NCBI GenBank assembly: GCA_937889855.1
Contig: CALBYK010000255.1
Location: 1-11,269, forward strand
Source: an uncultured Prevotella sp.
Lineage (GTDB): Bacteria; Bacteroidota; Bacteroidia; Bacteroidales; Bacteroidaceae
Length of the DNA stretch: 11,269 bases
Direction: 5' to 3'
The first letter of the stretch is position 1; the number at the start of each line of letters is the position of its first letter. The position numbers were made by a program, and so were the translations under genes. Of this stretch, positions 1-6,708 are shown piece by piece. Under the pieces are notes generated by a model. The model saw only the letters and a list, made by a program, of their open reading frames with translations, was not told the origin of the DNA and did no database searches.

Positions 1-1749
1 AAGACTGCCAGTAACGATGGGTATGCACCGAGAGATGTAACTGCCAAAACCAGGGAATTTCAGTTTATACTCACCGAGTTTTACCCTTTGCAGAGTAAGC
101 GATGAGCCGTCGTAGCTGTAGCTCATCTGAAGCGAGGCAGTGCCGGTGTTGCGGTTAGCCGTGACCTTGCCACTGTAAAGAACGCGGAGCACAGACCCAT
201 AAGTACGGCTACGGTTGAGCGGCACACGGTTGAGGACAATCCAGCCAAAGAAGGACTTGTCGTCGCCATAGCCAAGAAGTTCGACAACCTCCTGATAAAT
301 ATTGAGTTCGACAGTCTTGGAGCCATCCTCAAAGAAATACATGCCTTTTGGCGCAGAAATGCAGTAAGAGTCGGAAGACACCATCCCGTTCCATTGAAAA
401 TTGACAAGAGTGACCTTGCGCCCGATGCAGTCGGTAGACCAAGGAAACGACACATTATGCACCCACCCTTCATCAGCGACAGGCAGCGCCAAATTGTCGT
501 AACGCTCGGCATCGCTCCAAGTATTGCCTTGAGAATCGTAGTTGGTAGAGCCGTCGAAAAGCACGAACGGCTGCCGGCAAATGCCCTTGAACAATCCATT
601 CTCGGCATTGACAGTACCGTTGAACGTGCCGGAGTCGGCATTGACCTCACCTTTGAAATAGCCTTGCTCACAATGAATCTCACCAGTGCGGAAGTTGAGA
701 TAAAGCCGCGGGACGAATCCGGACGGGGCTTCGGGGTTGTCGGCATTGAAGTTGGTATAAGCAGTGTCAACCTTAGAGGAAGACTCGTCGATGGTTTCGC
801 CGTTGAGCCTGCCGTACTGCGAGATAAGATAGTCGCCCACCATGACGGCCGAGCCGAACTTGCCGAAGTCGGACATGACAATCTTGGCAAACACCATATC
901 ATCTTTGGAAACAAGCTGCCACTCGCTGTTGTTGGCATTAGGCTCGATGTTGAGCACACTGTTCTCAGCAGACGGTCGCCAGTAGCAGCCGTTGTGACTA
1001 ACCACCGGAATAAGCTCAGACGTGCGCGTGTAGGTGACCCCCTGCTGCCACTCGCCAGCGAGATAGGACATAGGACCGGGCAACCCAGACTCGCCCTGCG
1101 GACCGCGAGCTCCCTCTGGGGCACGGAACTGCCCGAGATTAGTCCATGACGATGAACCAGCCACCCAGATGTCAGACAGAATGATGTAGGCGTCGCCGAC
1201 TTTGGCAGGCTTGCCCGCATTGTCGGCCGGGAACCACACACATACATTGCCGTCGGCACCCTTGTCGACAAGCCACGTGCCAGTACCTTTGGCTGAAGCG
1301 ATGTCGGCGGCATGGCCATCGGCAGAGCCACGGACAACGAATGAGGAGCCATCCTTGCCGTCGGTACCATTGGAGCCATTGGCGACATACGGCACCGATA
1401 TGGCAGCAACCACCTTAGAGTCAATAAGAAGCTGGAAGTCGTAGCGCGAGACAGACCGTGCAGTGGCAGCTGTAGGCTTGATGGTGGCAGGCATTTTGGT
1501 AGAACCCTGCATAATCTTGGCACCCTTGGCGTTGTAGAACGATATGACAGCCGATCCAGTATAGGGCGAGATGTTGTCGCCCACTACCTTGTAAGCCACG
1601 ACGTTCACCAGCGACACAGTAGGATTGCCATCGGCATCGACCTGGATGACCGACGGCGACGCCACCATGTAGTACTGAACGGCAGGAGTGCCCGGCTCGC
1701 CGTCTTTGGGAGCAGGGATGAGATGATCGATGCAAGTGATGCGAGTCAT
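1..1749 (-). CDS. Phage tail-fibre protein, 3' end beyond window (partial)
   Basis: The frame is open for 583 codons from ATG at 1749 to base 1 with no stop, so the C-terminus lies outside the window. Residues about 20-122 look like one Ig-like beta domain. Short collagen-like Gly-X-Y runs follow at about 125-134 (GSNGTDGKDG) and 213-225 (GARGPQGESGLPGP). Residues 232-280 form an aromatic module (G-C-Y-W at 254-257, E-P-N-x-N-N-S-E-W at 269-277) resembling small carbohydrate-binding modules. Residues 363-390 hold an 11-residue repeat (GYFKGEVNADS, GTFNGTVNAEN, GLFKG), as in trimeric fibre shafts. The rest is beta-rich with no recognised catalytic motif. The start lies 3 nt after the upstream gene's stop, so it is cotranslated with the tail operon. 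Role inferred: host-facing fibre or receptor-binding protein. The coding frame is sure; the exact role is by architecture only. Confidence 0.75.
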   Translation of the reverse strand, partial: MTRITCIDHLIPAPKDGEPGTPAVQYYMVASPSVIQVDADGNPTVSLVNVVAYKVVGDNISPYTGSAVISFYNAKGAKIMQGSTKMPATIKPTAATARSVSRYDFQLLIDSKVVAAISVPYVANGSNGTDGKDGSSFVVRGSADGHAADIASAKGTGTWLVDKGADGNVCVWFPADNAGKPAKVGDAYIILSDIWVAGSSSWTNLGQFRAPEGARGPQGESGLPGPMSYLAGEWQQGVTYTRTSELIPVVSHNGCYWRPSAENSVLNIEPNANNSEWQLVSKDDMVFAKIVMSDFGKFGSAVMVGDYLISQYGRLNGETIDESSSKVDTAYTNFNADNPEAPSGFVPRLYLNFRTGEIHCEQGYFKGEVNADSGTFNGTVNAENGLFKGICRQPFVLFDGSTNYDSQGNTWSDAERYDNLALPVADEGWVHNVSFPWSTDCIGRKVTLVNFQWNGMVSSDSYCISAPKGMYFFEDGSKTVELNIYQEVVELLGYGDDKSFFGWIVLNRVPLNRSRTYGSVLRVLYSGKVTANRNTGTASLQMSYSYDGSSLTLQRVKLGEYKLKFPGFGSYISRCIPIVTGSL

Positions 1750-1752
1750 AGG

Positions 1753-2808
1753 CTAAGACTTGGAAGCTTCGAGGCGCACAGACACGCCATCGTATTTGCT
1801 TATGTTGTCGTAAGTAAGATTTTTCTCGGTAAGGTCGGAAAGCACATCGCCTTTGGAGTCGGTGAAAGTGAAGGCGAAGCTCCAACCGCTTGACGGGTCG
1901 CCAGTGGAACGGTCGTAGACCACCGGTGAATAAGTGACCTTGCCGCCGACGGCAACGGCATTGGACGACTGCGAGCGCCCCATCTCGATGTAGAATGGGT
2001 CGTGAATGTCGGACACCTCCGCCATGCCATAATACTCCTTGCCGGCATAAGTGACGACACAACGGAACACCTCAATGCCCTCGACAGCGGCATTGTAGAC
2101 CTTGAGAGAGTTCGCAGTAATCTCGGTGACCGACTTGACGCTTGAGAGATCAGTCCACTTGCCTCCCACAAGACGCTGCCACTTGTATGACGCGGAGCCG
2201 TCGACCGGCGAGCCGGAGCGCGACAGCGTGGCCACAATCTGGCACCAGTCGTTGTCGTTGGACAGCACATTGTCGCCATTGCCGCTCTCGCCGACATAGT
2301 TGACAGTGACCTGGTAAGAGTCGCCAACGGCAGTCATGATAGGAATGAGCTGCTGGCAAGTGAACGCCTTGCCTTTGTATGACGACTTATAATAGATGTA
2401 CTTGTCGGTATGGTCGGCCTCGGTGGCGAGGTTGCCCTTGATTTGGATAGCAGGGAACGTCATGCCATTAGCTTCAATGGAAGCCACATCGAAGAGCGCG
2501 GCAAACTTAGACTTGACCTTGCCGTCTTGCAAGATGCCGCCCTCGTCGGAGATGTTGCCATAGTACCACTGCTGCCCCACCTGCTCAGGCACGACGAGCG
2601 AGCCCCTCTTGGACGAGTAAGGCTGCGGGAAAAGCATGACGGGATGCTTGGAGAAGTCAGTCTCCATGACCTGCTTTGTGGTAGGATTCCAGTACTGCTG
2701 CAGGCCGTAGCCAGTCTCGCCGTTGGCCCAGCTGATGCCCATAGCCGCAGAGATAGTGTCGCCATCCTCGAAAGCGTAGAGATGGTCGATAGCTGAAATA
2801 GTGCTCAT
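1753..2808 (-). CDS. Phage tail structural protein with Ig-like domain
   Basis: A 351-residue protein without signal peptide or membrane segment. Its N-terminal third (1-130) is rich in Gly, aromatic and polar residues and resembles no enzyme. Residues about 165-268 have an Ig-like pattern: Y-K-W-Q at 208-211, K-W-T-D-L-S at 217-222, and a F-R-C-V-V-T-Y strand at 248-254. A further beta domain (about 272-350) ends the protein. The first residues match the start of the next gene, with I-x-x-IDHL at residues 4-10 in both. It starts 6 nt after one stop and ends 3 nt before the next start, inside the fibre cluster. I infer a tail-tip or fibre-associated structural protein. It resembles, from memory, uncharacterised proteins of Bacteroides prophages; a major tail or decoration protein is an alternative. 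Confidence 0.65.
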   Translation of the reverse strand: MSTISAIDHLYAFEDGDTISAAMGISWANGETGYGLQQYWNPTTKQVMETDFSKHPVMLFPQPYSSKRGSLVVPEQVGQQWYYGNISDEGGILQDGKVKSKFAALFDVASIEANGMTFPAIQIKGNLATEADHTDKYIYYKSSYKGKAFTCQQLIPIMTAVGDSYQVTVNYVGESGNGDNVLSNDNDWCQIVATLSRSGSPVDGSASYKWQRLVGGKWTDLSSVKSVTEITANSLKVYNAAVEGIEVFRCVVTYAGKEYYGMAEVSDIHDPFYIEMGRSQSSNAVAVGGKVTYSPVVYDRSTGDPSSGWSFAFTFTDSKGDVLSDLTEKNLTYDNISKYDGVSVRLEASKS

Positions 2809-2814
2809 AGACGA

Positions 2815-3015
2815 TTAAATGCTTTTAAGTTGATTAATGAAGTTGATAGCCTCCGCCTCGGAAGCCGGTTTGGCACCGGCCTGCAAAGCAGCGTTGATGC
2901 CAATGGGTGCGAGGTCGCCGACTGTGACGACATAGCCCATAGTGCTGTTGCCATGGCGGAACTGTATAACGCCGAGACGCACAGCGAGCTGATAGGAAAC
3001 GATATAGTAATTCAT
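2815..3015 (-). CDS. Small conserved phage protein (66 aa), unknown function
   Basis: A 66-residue protein beginning MNYYIVSYQLAVRLGV. It has no hydrophobic membrane segment, signal peptide or cysteine. A beta-like N-terminal half, with an R-H-G-N motif at about 20-23, is followed by a helical C-terminus rich in Ala and Glu. It sits 5 nt after the upstream stop and 6 nt before the next start, which strongly suggests a real gene in the tail operon. Similar short proteins occur, as I recall, next to fibre genes in Bacteroides prophages, but I know no assigned role. A small accessory or chaperone for fibre assembly is only a guess from position. Confidence 0.7.
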   Translation of the reverse strand: MNYYIVSYQLAVRLGVIQFRHGNSTMGYVVTVGDLAPIGINAALQAGAKPASEAEAINFINQLKSI

Positions 3016-3020
3016 AATAG

Positions 3021-4160
3021 TCAGACCCCCTCTTTGCTTGAAGTTGGAAACTGCGCCACGACTGGCTTGCCGTCGGGTGTGACGAGCACAGAACCGTCGG
3101 ACATGGCAAGCGGCACGAAAGCCGACAACTCACGGCAGATGTCGCCCACCTCATGGTCGGTCGACATCTGGTCGCGCTCGATGAACGCCGTAGTTGCATT
3201 GCCGAGCGACTCCCAAGGAGCCTTTGGCGCAGAGCGGTAGAACAGCTCTATGTCGAAGAACCTCTGCGGGTCGGTGATGTCACCCTGACGGTTGGTGACC
3301 GTGACCTGCACCTGCGCCTGCCTTGTGTCGGTCATGATGAACTTGGCAAAGGCAAACTCGGGCGAGTCCTCCCACTGGCCATACCAGCGGCGGACGAGCA
3401 CCGTGTCGGAGAACTGCCTGTCGGGAAACGCCTTGGAATAGGCCGTGACACGGAGGAATACACGCTGCACGAAATCCTGCCGCACGGTGATGGTGCCGGC
3501 AGACTTGCCCGACACATACCAGAAGTCGTCGGAGTCGGATATGTCGCGCCACTGCCGCGAGTCGTAGTCGAACACCTGCCACAGATACACACAACGGTCG
3601 GCCGCCATAGGCTCAGAACCGTTGGACAGCACAGCCTCTATGGGGAAGTCACCATACGACTTGAAGGGCGAGAGGTTGAGCTTCTTTGGAGCCTTGAGGT
3701 CGAGCTGCAGGCTGACGGACGTCTCCTCCTGAGTGGAGAGCGACTTGTGCCACGAGAAATGGCTGACGGTGCCACGAGTCTTGTCGAGATAGTCGGCAGA
3801 GAACTCAATGTTGACAACCTCGCCGGTGGCGACATTACGCGATATAGACAGCGCGTTGCCCGACGACACAGTGTAGTCGGAGCCAGCCTTCAGTCTGGAC
3901 GAGTTGCCGCCCTTGCAGAGCGTGAGCGACCACACGACATTGACAAGGAACGCGGCATAGTCGCCGGCGGCAATGACACGCTCAGGGTCGTCGATGACAA
4001 GCTGCGGCCGCAACATATAAGGCGTGAGCTGCCGGTTGGGAATGAACGACGCCGAGACGGCATCGTACTTCTGCGATGAGCTGCCGCCAAGCTCAAGCAT
4101 CTGGAAAGAGAAAGAAAGCGGCGAGTGAACGATGCGGCCGCCGGTGGATTTTAATCGCAT
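3021..4160 (-). CDS. Phage tail protein with Ig-like fold, unknown exact role
   Basis: A 379-residue protein starting MRLKSTGGRI. The frame stays open upstream to 4430, but that part overlaps the preceding gene and has shadow-like composition, so the ATG at 4160, 16 nt after the upstream stop, is chosen. Residues about 35-155 are strand-rich (PYMLRPQLVI at 47-56, a W-S-L-T strand near 77-80). Residues about 172-260 look Ig-like: V-Y-L-W-Q-V at 191-196, W-R-D-I-S at 204-208, F-W-Y-V-S-G at 213-218, and a L-R-V-T-A strand at 236-240. A last domain (about 265-371) contains F-F-D-I-E-L-F-Y at 301-308. This matches in outline a protein family I recall from Bacteroides prophage tail regions, not experimentally characterised as far as I know. 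Role inferred: baseplate or fibre-network structural protein. Confidence 0.65.
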   Translation of the reverse strand: MRLKSTGGRIVHSPLSFSFQMLELGGSSSQKYDAVSASFIPNRQLTPYMLRPQLVIDDPERVIAAGDYAAFLVNVVWSLTLCKGGNSSRLKAGSDYTVSSGNALSISRNVATGEVVNIEFSADYLDKTRGTVSHFSWHKSLSTQEETSVSLQLDLKAPKKLNLSPFKSYGDFPIEAVLSNGSEPMAADRCVYLWQVFDYDSRQWRDISDSDDFWYVSGKSAGTITVRQDFVQRVFLRVTAYSKAFPDRQFSDTVLVRRWYGQWEDSPEFAFAKFIMTDTRQAQVQVTVTNRQGDITDPQRFFDIELFYRSAPKAPWESLGNATTAFIERDQMSTDHEVGDICRELSAFVPLAMSDGSVLVTPDGKPVVAQFPTSSKEGV

Positions 4161-4176
4161 AACTGGAGTATTATTA

Positions 4177-5601
4177 TTAATTGGCGATGGTGTACTGGGC
4201 GGAGTACCCGGCACCGTCGGGGAAGGTGACGACAACCATGAAACCGACAGAAGAGCCAGTCGACCATGTAGAGGGCAAATCTGTGGTGGAGTCGACATGC
4301 AGCGTGAGTCCGACAGAGCCAGTTGGATGGCGCACATTCCACGCCGTGTCGCCGTCGGAGTCGGAGCTTTGTCGCAGCCATGTGATGGATGCAAGTCCGA
4401 TCTCGCTCTCAGACAACAGCATCTCGGCATTGTAGACCGATGCTATGAGGTCGGTAGACCAGTCGGTGCCGGAGCGGAAGAAGTTGCCGGCAGACGATAC
4501 TATGCCAACCGACATGTTGGCGCCACCTATAAGACACACCCAGTCGGTGTTGTTGAAACGAGGCTCAGAGCCAGAACACTCAGGCACGGAGCACTCCCAG
4601 TAGCAGCCACCCCACCACACACGGTCGGCATAATAGCCGCGTGCCTGCTCGTCGTAGCCACGGATATAGCGTCGAGATACACTCCACTGACCGCAGTCGC
4701 GTGGCGAGTAGACCGGGTTGCCCTTGTAGTCGACCTGTATGAACTCCTGCGCCATGATGCCACGGAAGTAGACATAAGGTTGCGACTTGGAGATGGCACC
4801 ACGGCTGACAAGATCGCGCACAGCCTCGATGTCGGGCGGTAGACCGATGAAGCCCGCGTAGTTGGAGGAGTACTTGTTGTCATCGAGCATAGGCTTGTTG
4901 ACCCCCTGGAGAAAGAGCCAGCGCCCATCGTTGGACGACACAAACCAAGTAGACTGGCGCGACTCGTCGACAGCGTTGCCCCAGCGTATGACACGCGCGG
5001 CAGCCACCGGTGCCGAATTGGAGCCGCCCGGGCAGTCGGCATCGGCATAGAGTGTGCAGACAGCAGCGTTGGCATCGGTGTCGACCGACTCCACACGCAG
5101 CCAGAACGAGCGGTAGGTCTTGGCTGTGTCGAGATTGTTGACACGGCCGAGCAGGATGTCATTTACATGGAAGGTGACATGATCGTCGTCGTACTCACGG
5201 CGGAACACAAGCCGGTATTGGTTGAGGTCGGTGTGCTCAGTGCTCTCGATGATGGCGCGGTCGGTGAAATAAGTGTCACCCTCAAGCACATTCTGGTGGT
5301 TGAACACCAGCTCGTCGAATACAGCAGAGCCGTTGACGCGGATAGAGCCGCAGGTGATGGAGCCGTCGGGAGAGAGGCTGATGTTGCCATTCTCGCCAAT
5401 GACGGCACCCTTGAGCAGACGCAGGAGGAAGCCGTCGGTGTCCTCCTGGTCTTTGCGCAGGAATGGCGCGTCGGCGAGGTAGTCGAGCAGGGCGAGGAAA
5501 GCCGAGCCGACACGTGTGGCAGTGTTGGCGTGAGTGCGGCGCTCATCGCGGATGGCGGTGAAGAGGTCGCGCAGGGTGTTAAGCTCTTGGGCGATTGTCA
5601 T
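4177..5601 (-). CDS. Phage tail-fibre / tail-tip protein with carbohydrate-binding-like module
   Basis: A 474-residue protein. The helical N-terminus (1-45; MTIAQELNTLRDLF then A-F-L-A-L-L-D-Y-L) could attach to the virion. The segment F-L-R-K-D at 47-51, followed by G-x-x-L-R-L-L-K-G, recurs in my memory in Bacteroidales prophage fibres. Residues 70-120 are repeat-like beta (GENGNISLSPDGSITCGS), suggesting a trimeric stalk. Residues about 160-300 match the middle of the same fibre family. Residues 322-357 form an aromatic, cysteine-bearing module (G-C-Y-W at 332-335, E-P at 346-347, N-N-T-D-W at 350-354), resembling small sugar-binding modules. The C-terminus is an Ig-like or jelly-roll-like beta domain. 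Three consecutive in-frame TAA codons (4179-4171) end the gene. Role inferred: host-surface contact. Confidence 0.75.
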   Translation of the reverse strand: MTIAQELNTLRDLFTAIRDERRTHANTATRVGSAFLALLDYLADAPFLRKDQEDTDGFLLRLLKGAVIGENGNISLSPDGSITCGSIRVNGSAVFDELVFNHQNVLEGDTYFTDRAIIESTEHTDLNQYRLVFRREYDDDHVTFHVNDILLGRVNNLDTAKTYRSFWLRVESVDTDANAAVCTLYADADCPGGSNSAPVAAARVIRWGNAVDESRQSTWFVSSNDGRWLFLQGVNKPMLDDNKYSSNYAGFIGLPPDIEAVRDLVSRGAISKSQPYVYFRGIMAQEFIQVDYKGNPVYSPRDCGQWSVSRRYIRGYDEQARGYYADRVWWGGCYWECSVPECSGSEPRFNNTDWVCLIGGANMSVGIVSSAGNFFRSGTDWSTDLIASVYNAEMLLSESEIGLASITWLRQSSDSDGDTAWNVRHPTGSVGLTLHVDSTTDLPSTWSTGSSVGFMVVVTFPDGAGYSAQYTIAN

Positions 5602-5645
5602 GTGGCAAAGATAGTGAGAGGATTAGACAAAAGAAAATACAGAGG

Positions 5646-6149
5646 TTATAGTTGGGAGACGGTGCGGTCGATGGAGCGCGAGCCACCGCCGAAGAGCTGC
5701 GAGAGGAAGGAGGATACAAGACCGTTGTAGGTGGTGCCGTAGAAAGAAGCCTCGAAGTCGTTGAGACGGTGGATGGAGTACATGTACTTGCGGGCAAACC
5801 AGTCGCGCTTCTGGCGGTGGTGGGGATTGGTCTTCCAGTCTTTGAGGAAAGGCAGGTCGCCGGGGTTGCCACGGCGGTAGCCGTTGCCCACGCCACGGCA
5901 TACATAGATGCCGTATTCGAGGAAGCGGTGCTCTATGGTGGTGACGGGACCGGGATGTACGATGCCCTGGACAGAGCGCGCGAGAGCGCCTGTGTCGTTG
6001 ACTGGCGGCGAGAACTGCATCATGCGCTCGCGCCACATCTTGACCATGAACTGGCTCCAGCCCTCGACCCAACGGTCGTGGTCGGCTGCGGAGATGTTGG
6101 AGTTAAGTCCACTCCGACTGGTTGTAGGAGATGTCGATGGGTTGCTCAT
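5646..6149 (-). CDS. HK97-gp10-like head-tail/tail-completion protein (putative)
   Basis: A 167-residue basic protein. After a low-complexity start (MSNPSTSPTTSRS) comes a helix with several Trp and Met (about 20-46). Next is the D-T-G-A-L-A-R-S-V-Q-G-I motif (52-63), then T-I-E-H-R-F-L-E-Y-G-I-Y-V (71-83). A 'TG-x-L-xx-S' helix followed by a strand with H/E and Y-G-I-Y-V recalls the HK97 gp10 family of head-tail joining/tail-completion proteins. Residues 96-125 are rich in Arg, Lys and Trp. The ATG at 6149 is the only plausible start; the next Met is residue 35, which would cut into the helix. The start lies within the 3' end of the upstream gene if that gene's frame is restored. The family call is by motif pattern only. 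Confidence 0.6.
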   Translation of the reverse strand: MSNPSTSPTTSRSGLNSNISAADHDRWVEGWSQFMVKMWRERMMQFSPPVNDTGALARSVQGIVHPGPVTTIEHRFLEYGIYVCRGVGNGYRRGNPGDLPFLKDWKTNPHHRQKRDWFARKYMYSIHRLNDFEASFYGTTYNGLVSSFLSQLFGGGSRSIDRTVSQL

Positions 6150-6599
6150 TCTGAATCATGAAATAAAGCCCCGTGACACCGTTGTAGGAGTAGCGGGGAA
6201 GTTCGGTGGAATAGACATTACCAAGATTGAGGAACGTGAGGCGGTCGTCGCCGAGGTGTCGCGGTCGTGCAGCAGGCGCGAGTGGAACTGGCGGAATATC
6301 TGCCGACAGAGCATGAGCTTCTGCTCACGGTCGGCAAGGTCGTCGTGGCGGTAGGCGGCGACAATGAAGACTGTGTAGACATCACGGCGGAAGAAGCCGA
6401 CACCATTGCTGAAGGTCTGCTGCGAGGTGGTGTCGTCGACCATGATGAAATTCTGGTACTTCTTGAAACCCTGCATGATGCCGTCGATGGAGTCGGGACC
6501 GGAGCAGAGGCAGGGATGAAACTGGTACTCAAGGGCGAGACGGTTGGTCTGGGCGAGCCGGGTAAAGTAGTCGAGGGCGGGGAAGAGAGTTTGAAACAT
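6103..6599 (-). pseudogene. Connector/tail-completion-like protein, disrupted by a 1-nt frameshift
   Basis: From ATG at 6599 one frame runs 147 codons to a TGA at 6156. The first about 114 residues look genuine (Q-N-F-I-M-V-D-D-T, G-V-G-F-F-R-R-D-V-Y-T-V-F, F-R-Q-F-H-S-R-L-L-H-D-R-D). After that the frame turns into Ser/Thr/Pro/Ala-rich out-of-frame-type sequence. In the -1 frame, from about 6255, a natural C-terminus continues: GDDRLTFLNLGNVYSTELPR, then Y-S-Y-N-G-V-T-G-L-Y-F-M-I-Q-N-E, ending at TAA 6103-6105. The N-G-x-T-G-L-Y-F-M ending is what I recall as conserved in related Bacteroides prophage proteins. One missing nucleotide between about 6249 and 6260 explains it (497 nt present, 498 needed for 165 aa). 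This is either a true mutation or an assembly error. Position suggests a role in the head-tail joint. Confidence 0.7.
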
Positions 6600-6610
6600 G
6601 AAAATATGAG

Positions 6611-6634
6611 AATATTGAAAGATGGAAATATTAT
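6611..6634. repeat. Short octamer repeat (3 units), 5' leader of the frameshifted gene
   Basis: Three 8-bp units on the plus strand: aatattga, aagatgga, aatattat. They end 11 nt from the start codon at 6599, so in the transcript they form an A/U-rich leader. The units are the same type as at 8331-8386 and 10161-10216, where there are seven. The 109-nt spacer 6600-6708 holds only this array, the decamer repeat and about 32 nt of unrecognised sequence. No clear terminator or promoter is seen. Confidence 0.7.
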
Positions 6635-6676
6635 AAGCCTTACTGGGTCTCTCTAATCCTTGCTAAGCCGAGGGGA
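6634..6676. repeat. Decamer-period repeat, copy 1
   Basis: 43 bp made of four 10-bp steps (taagccttac, tgggtctctc, taatccttgc, taagccgagg, then gga). It matches 8386-8428 at all but 3 positions. In both places it abuts the octamer array on the side away from the start codon. No hairpin forms within it, because the repeated aaggctt (minus strand) has no complementary partner, so it is not a classical terminator or REP. Confidence 0.75.
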
Positions 6677-6708
6677 AATGGAGGATGACTAATATTGTGC
6701 GGTGGCTG

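Noticed and set aside
394..1149. Long open frame on the plus strand inside the left fibre gene
   Set aside because: It lies wholly antisense to a well-supported fibre gene and encodes no recognisable domain. Strong codon bias leaves the opposite strand open.
123..1523. 466-codon minus-strand frame rich in Ser, Pro, Arg and Leu
   Set aside because: It overlaps the fibre gene in another frame; its composition is typical of an out-of-frame shadow, whereas the chosen frame shows collagen-like and fibre repeats.
3153..4079. 308-codon plus-strand frame
   Set aside because: Antisense to the Ig-like tail gene, with no plausible start context or domain; a shadow of biased codon use.
4161..4430. 90-codon upstream extension of the 379-aa tail gene
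   Set aside because: It lies inside the end of the preceding fibre gene and has no natural-looking sequence; the ATG at 4160 follows that gene's stop by 16 nt.
5606..5613. Possible Bacteroidales -7 promoter box TATCTTTG on the minus strand before the 474-aa fibre gene
   Set aside because: It fits TAnnTTTG, but the nearest TTTG upstream is only 14 nt away, shorter than usual, and transcription would start at or within the start codon. Likely chance.
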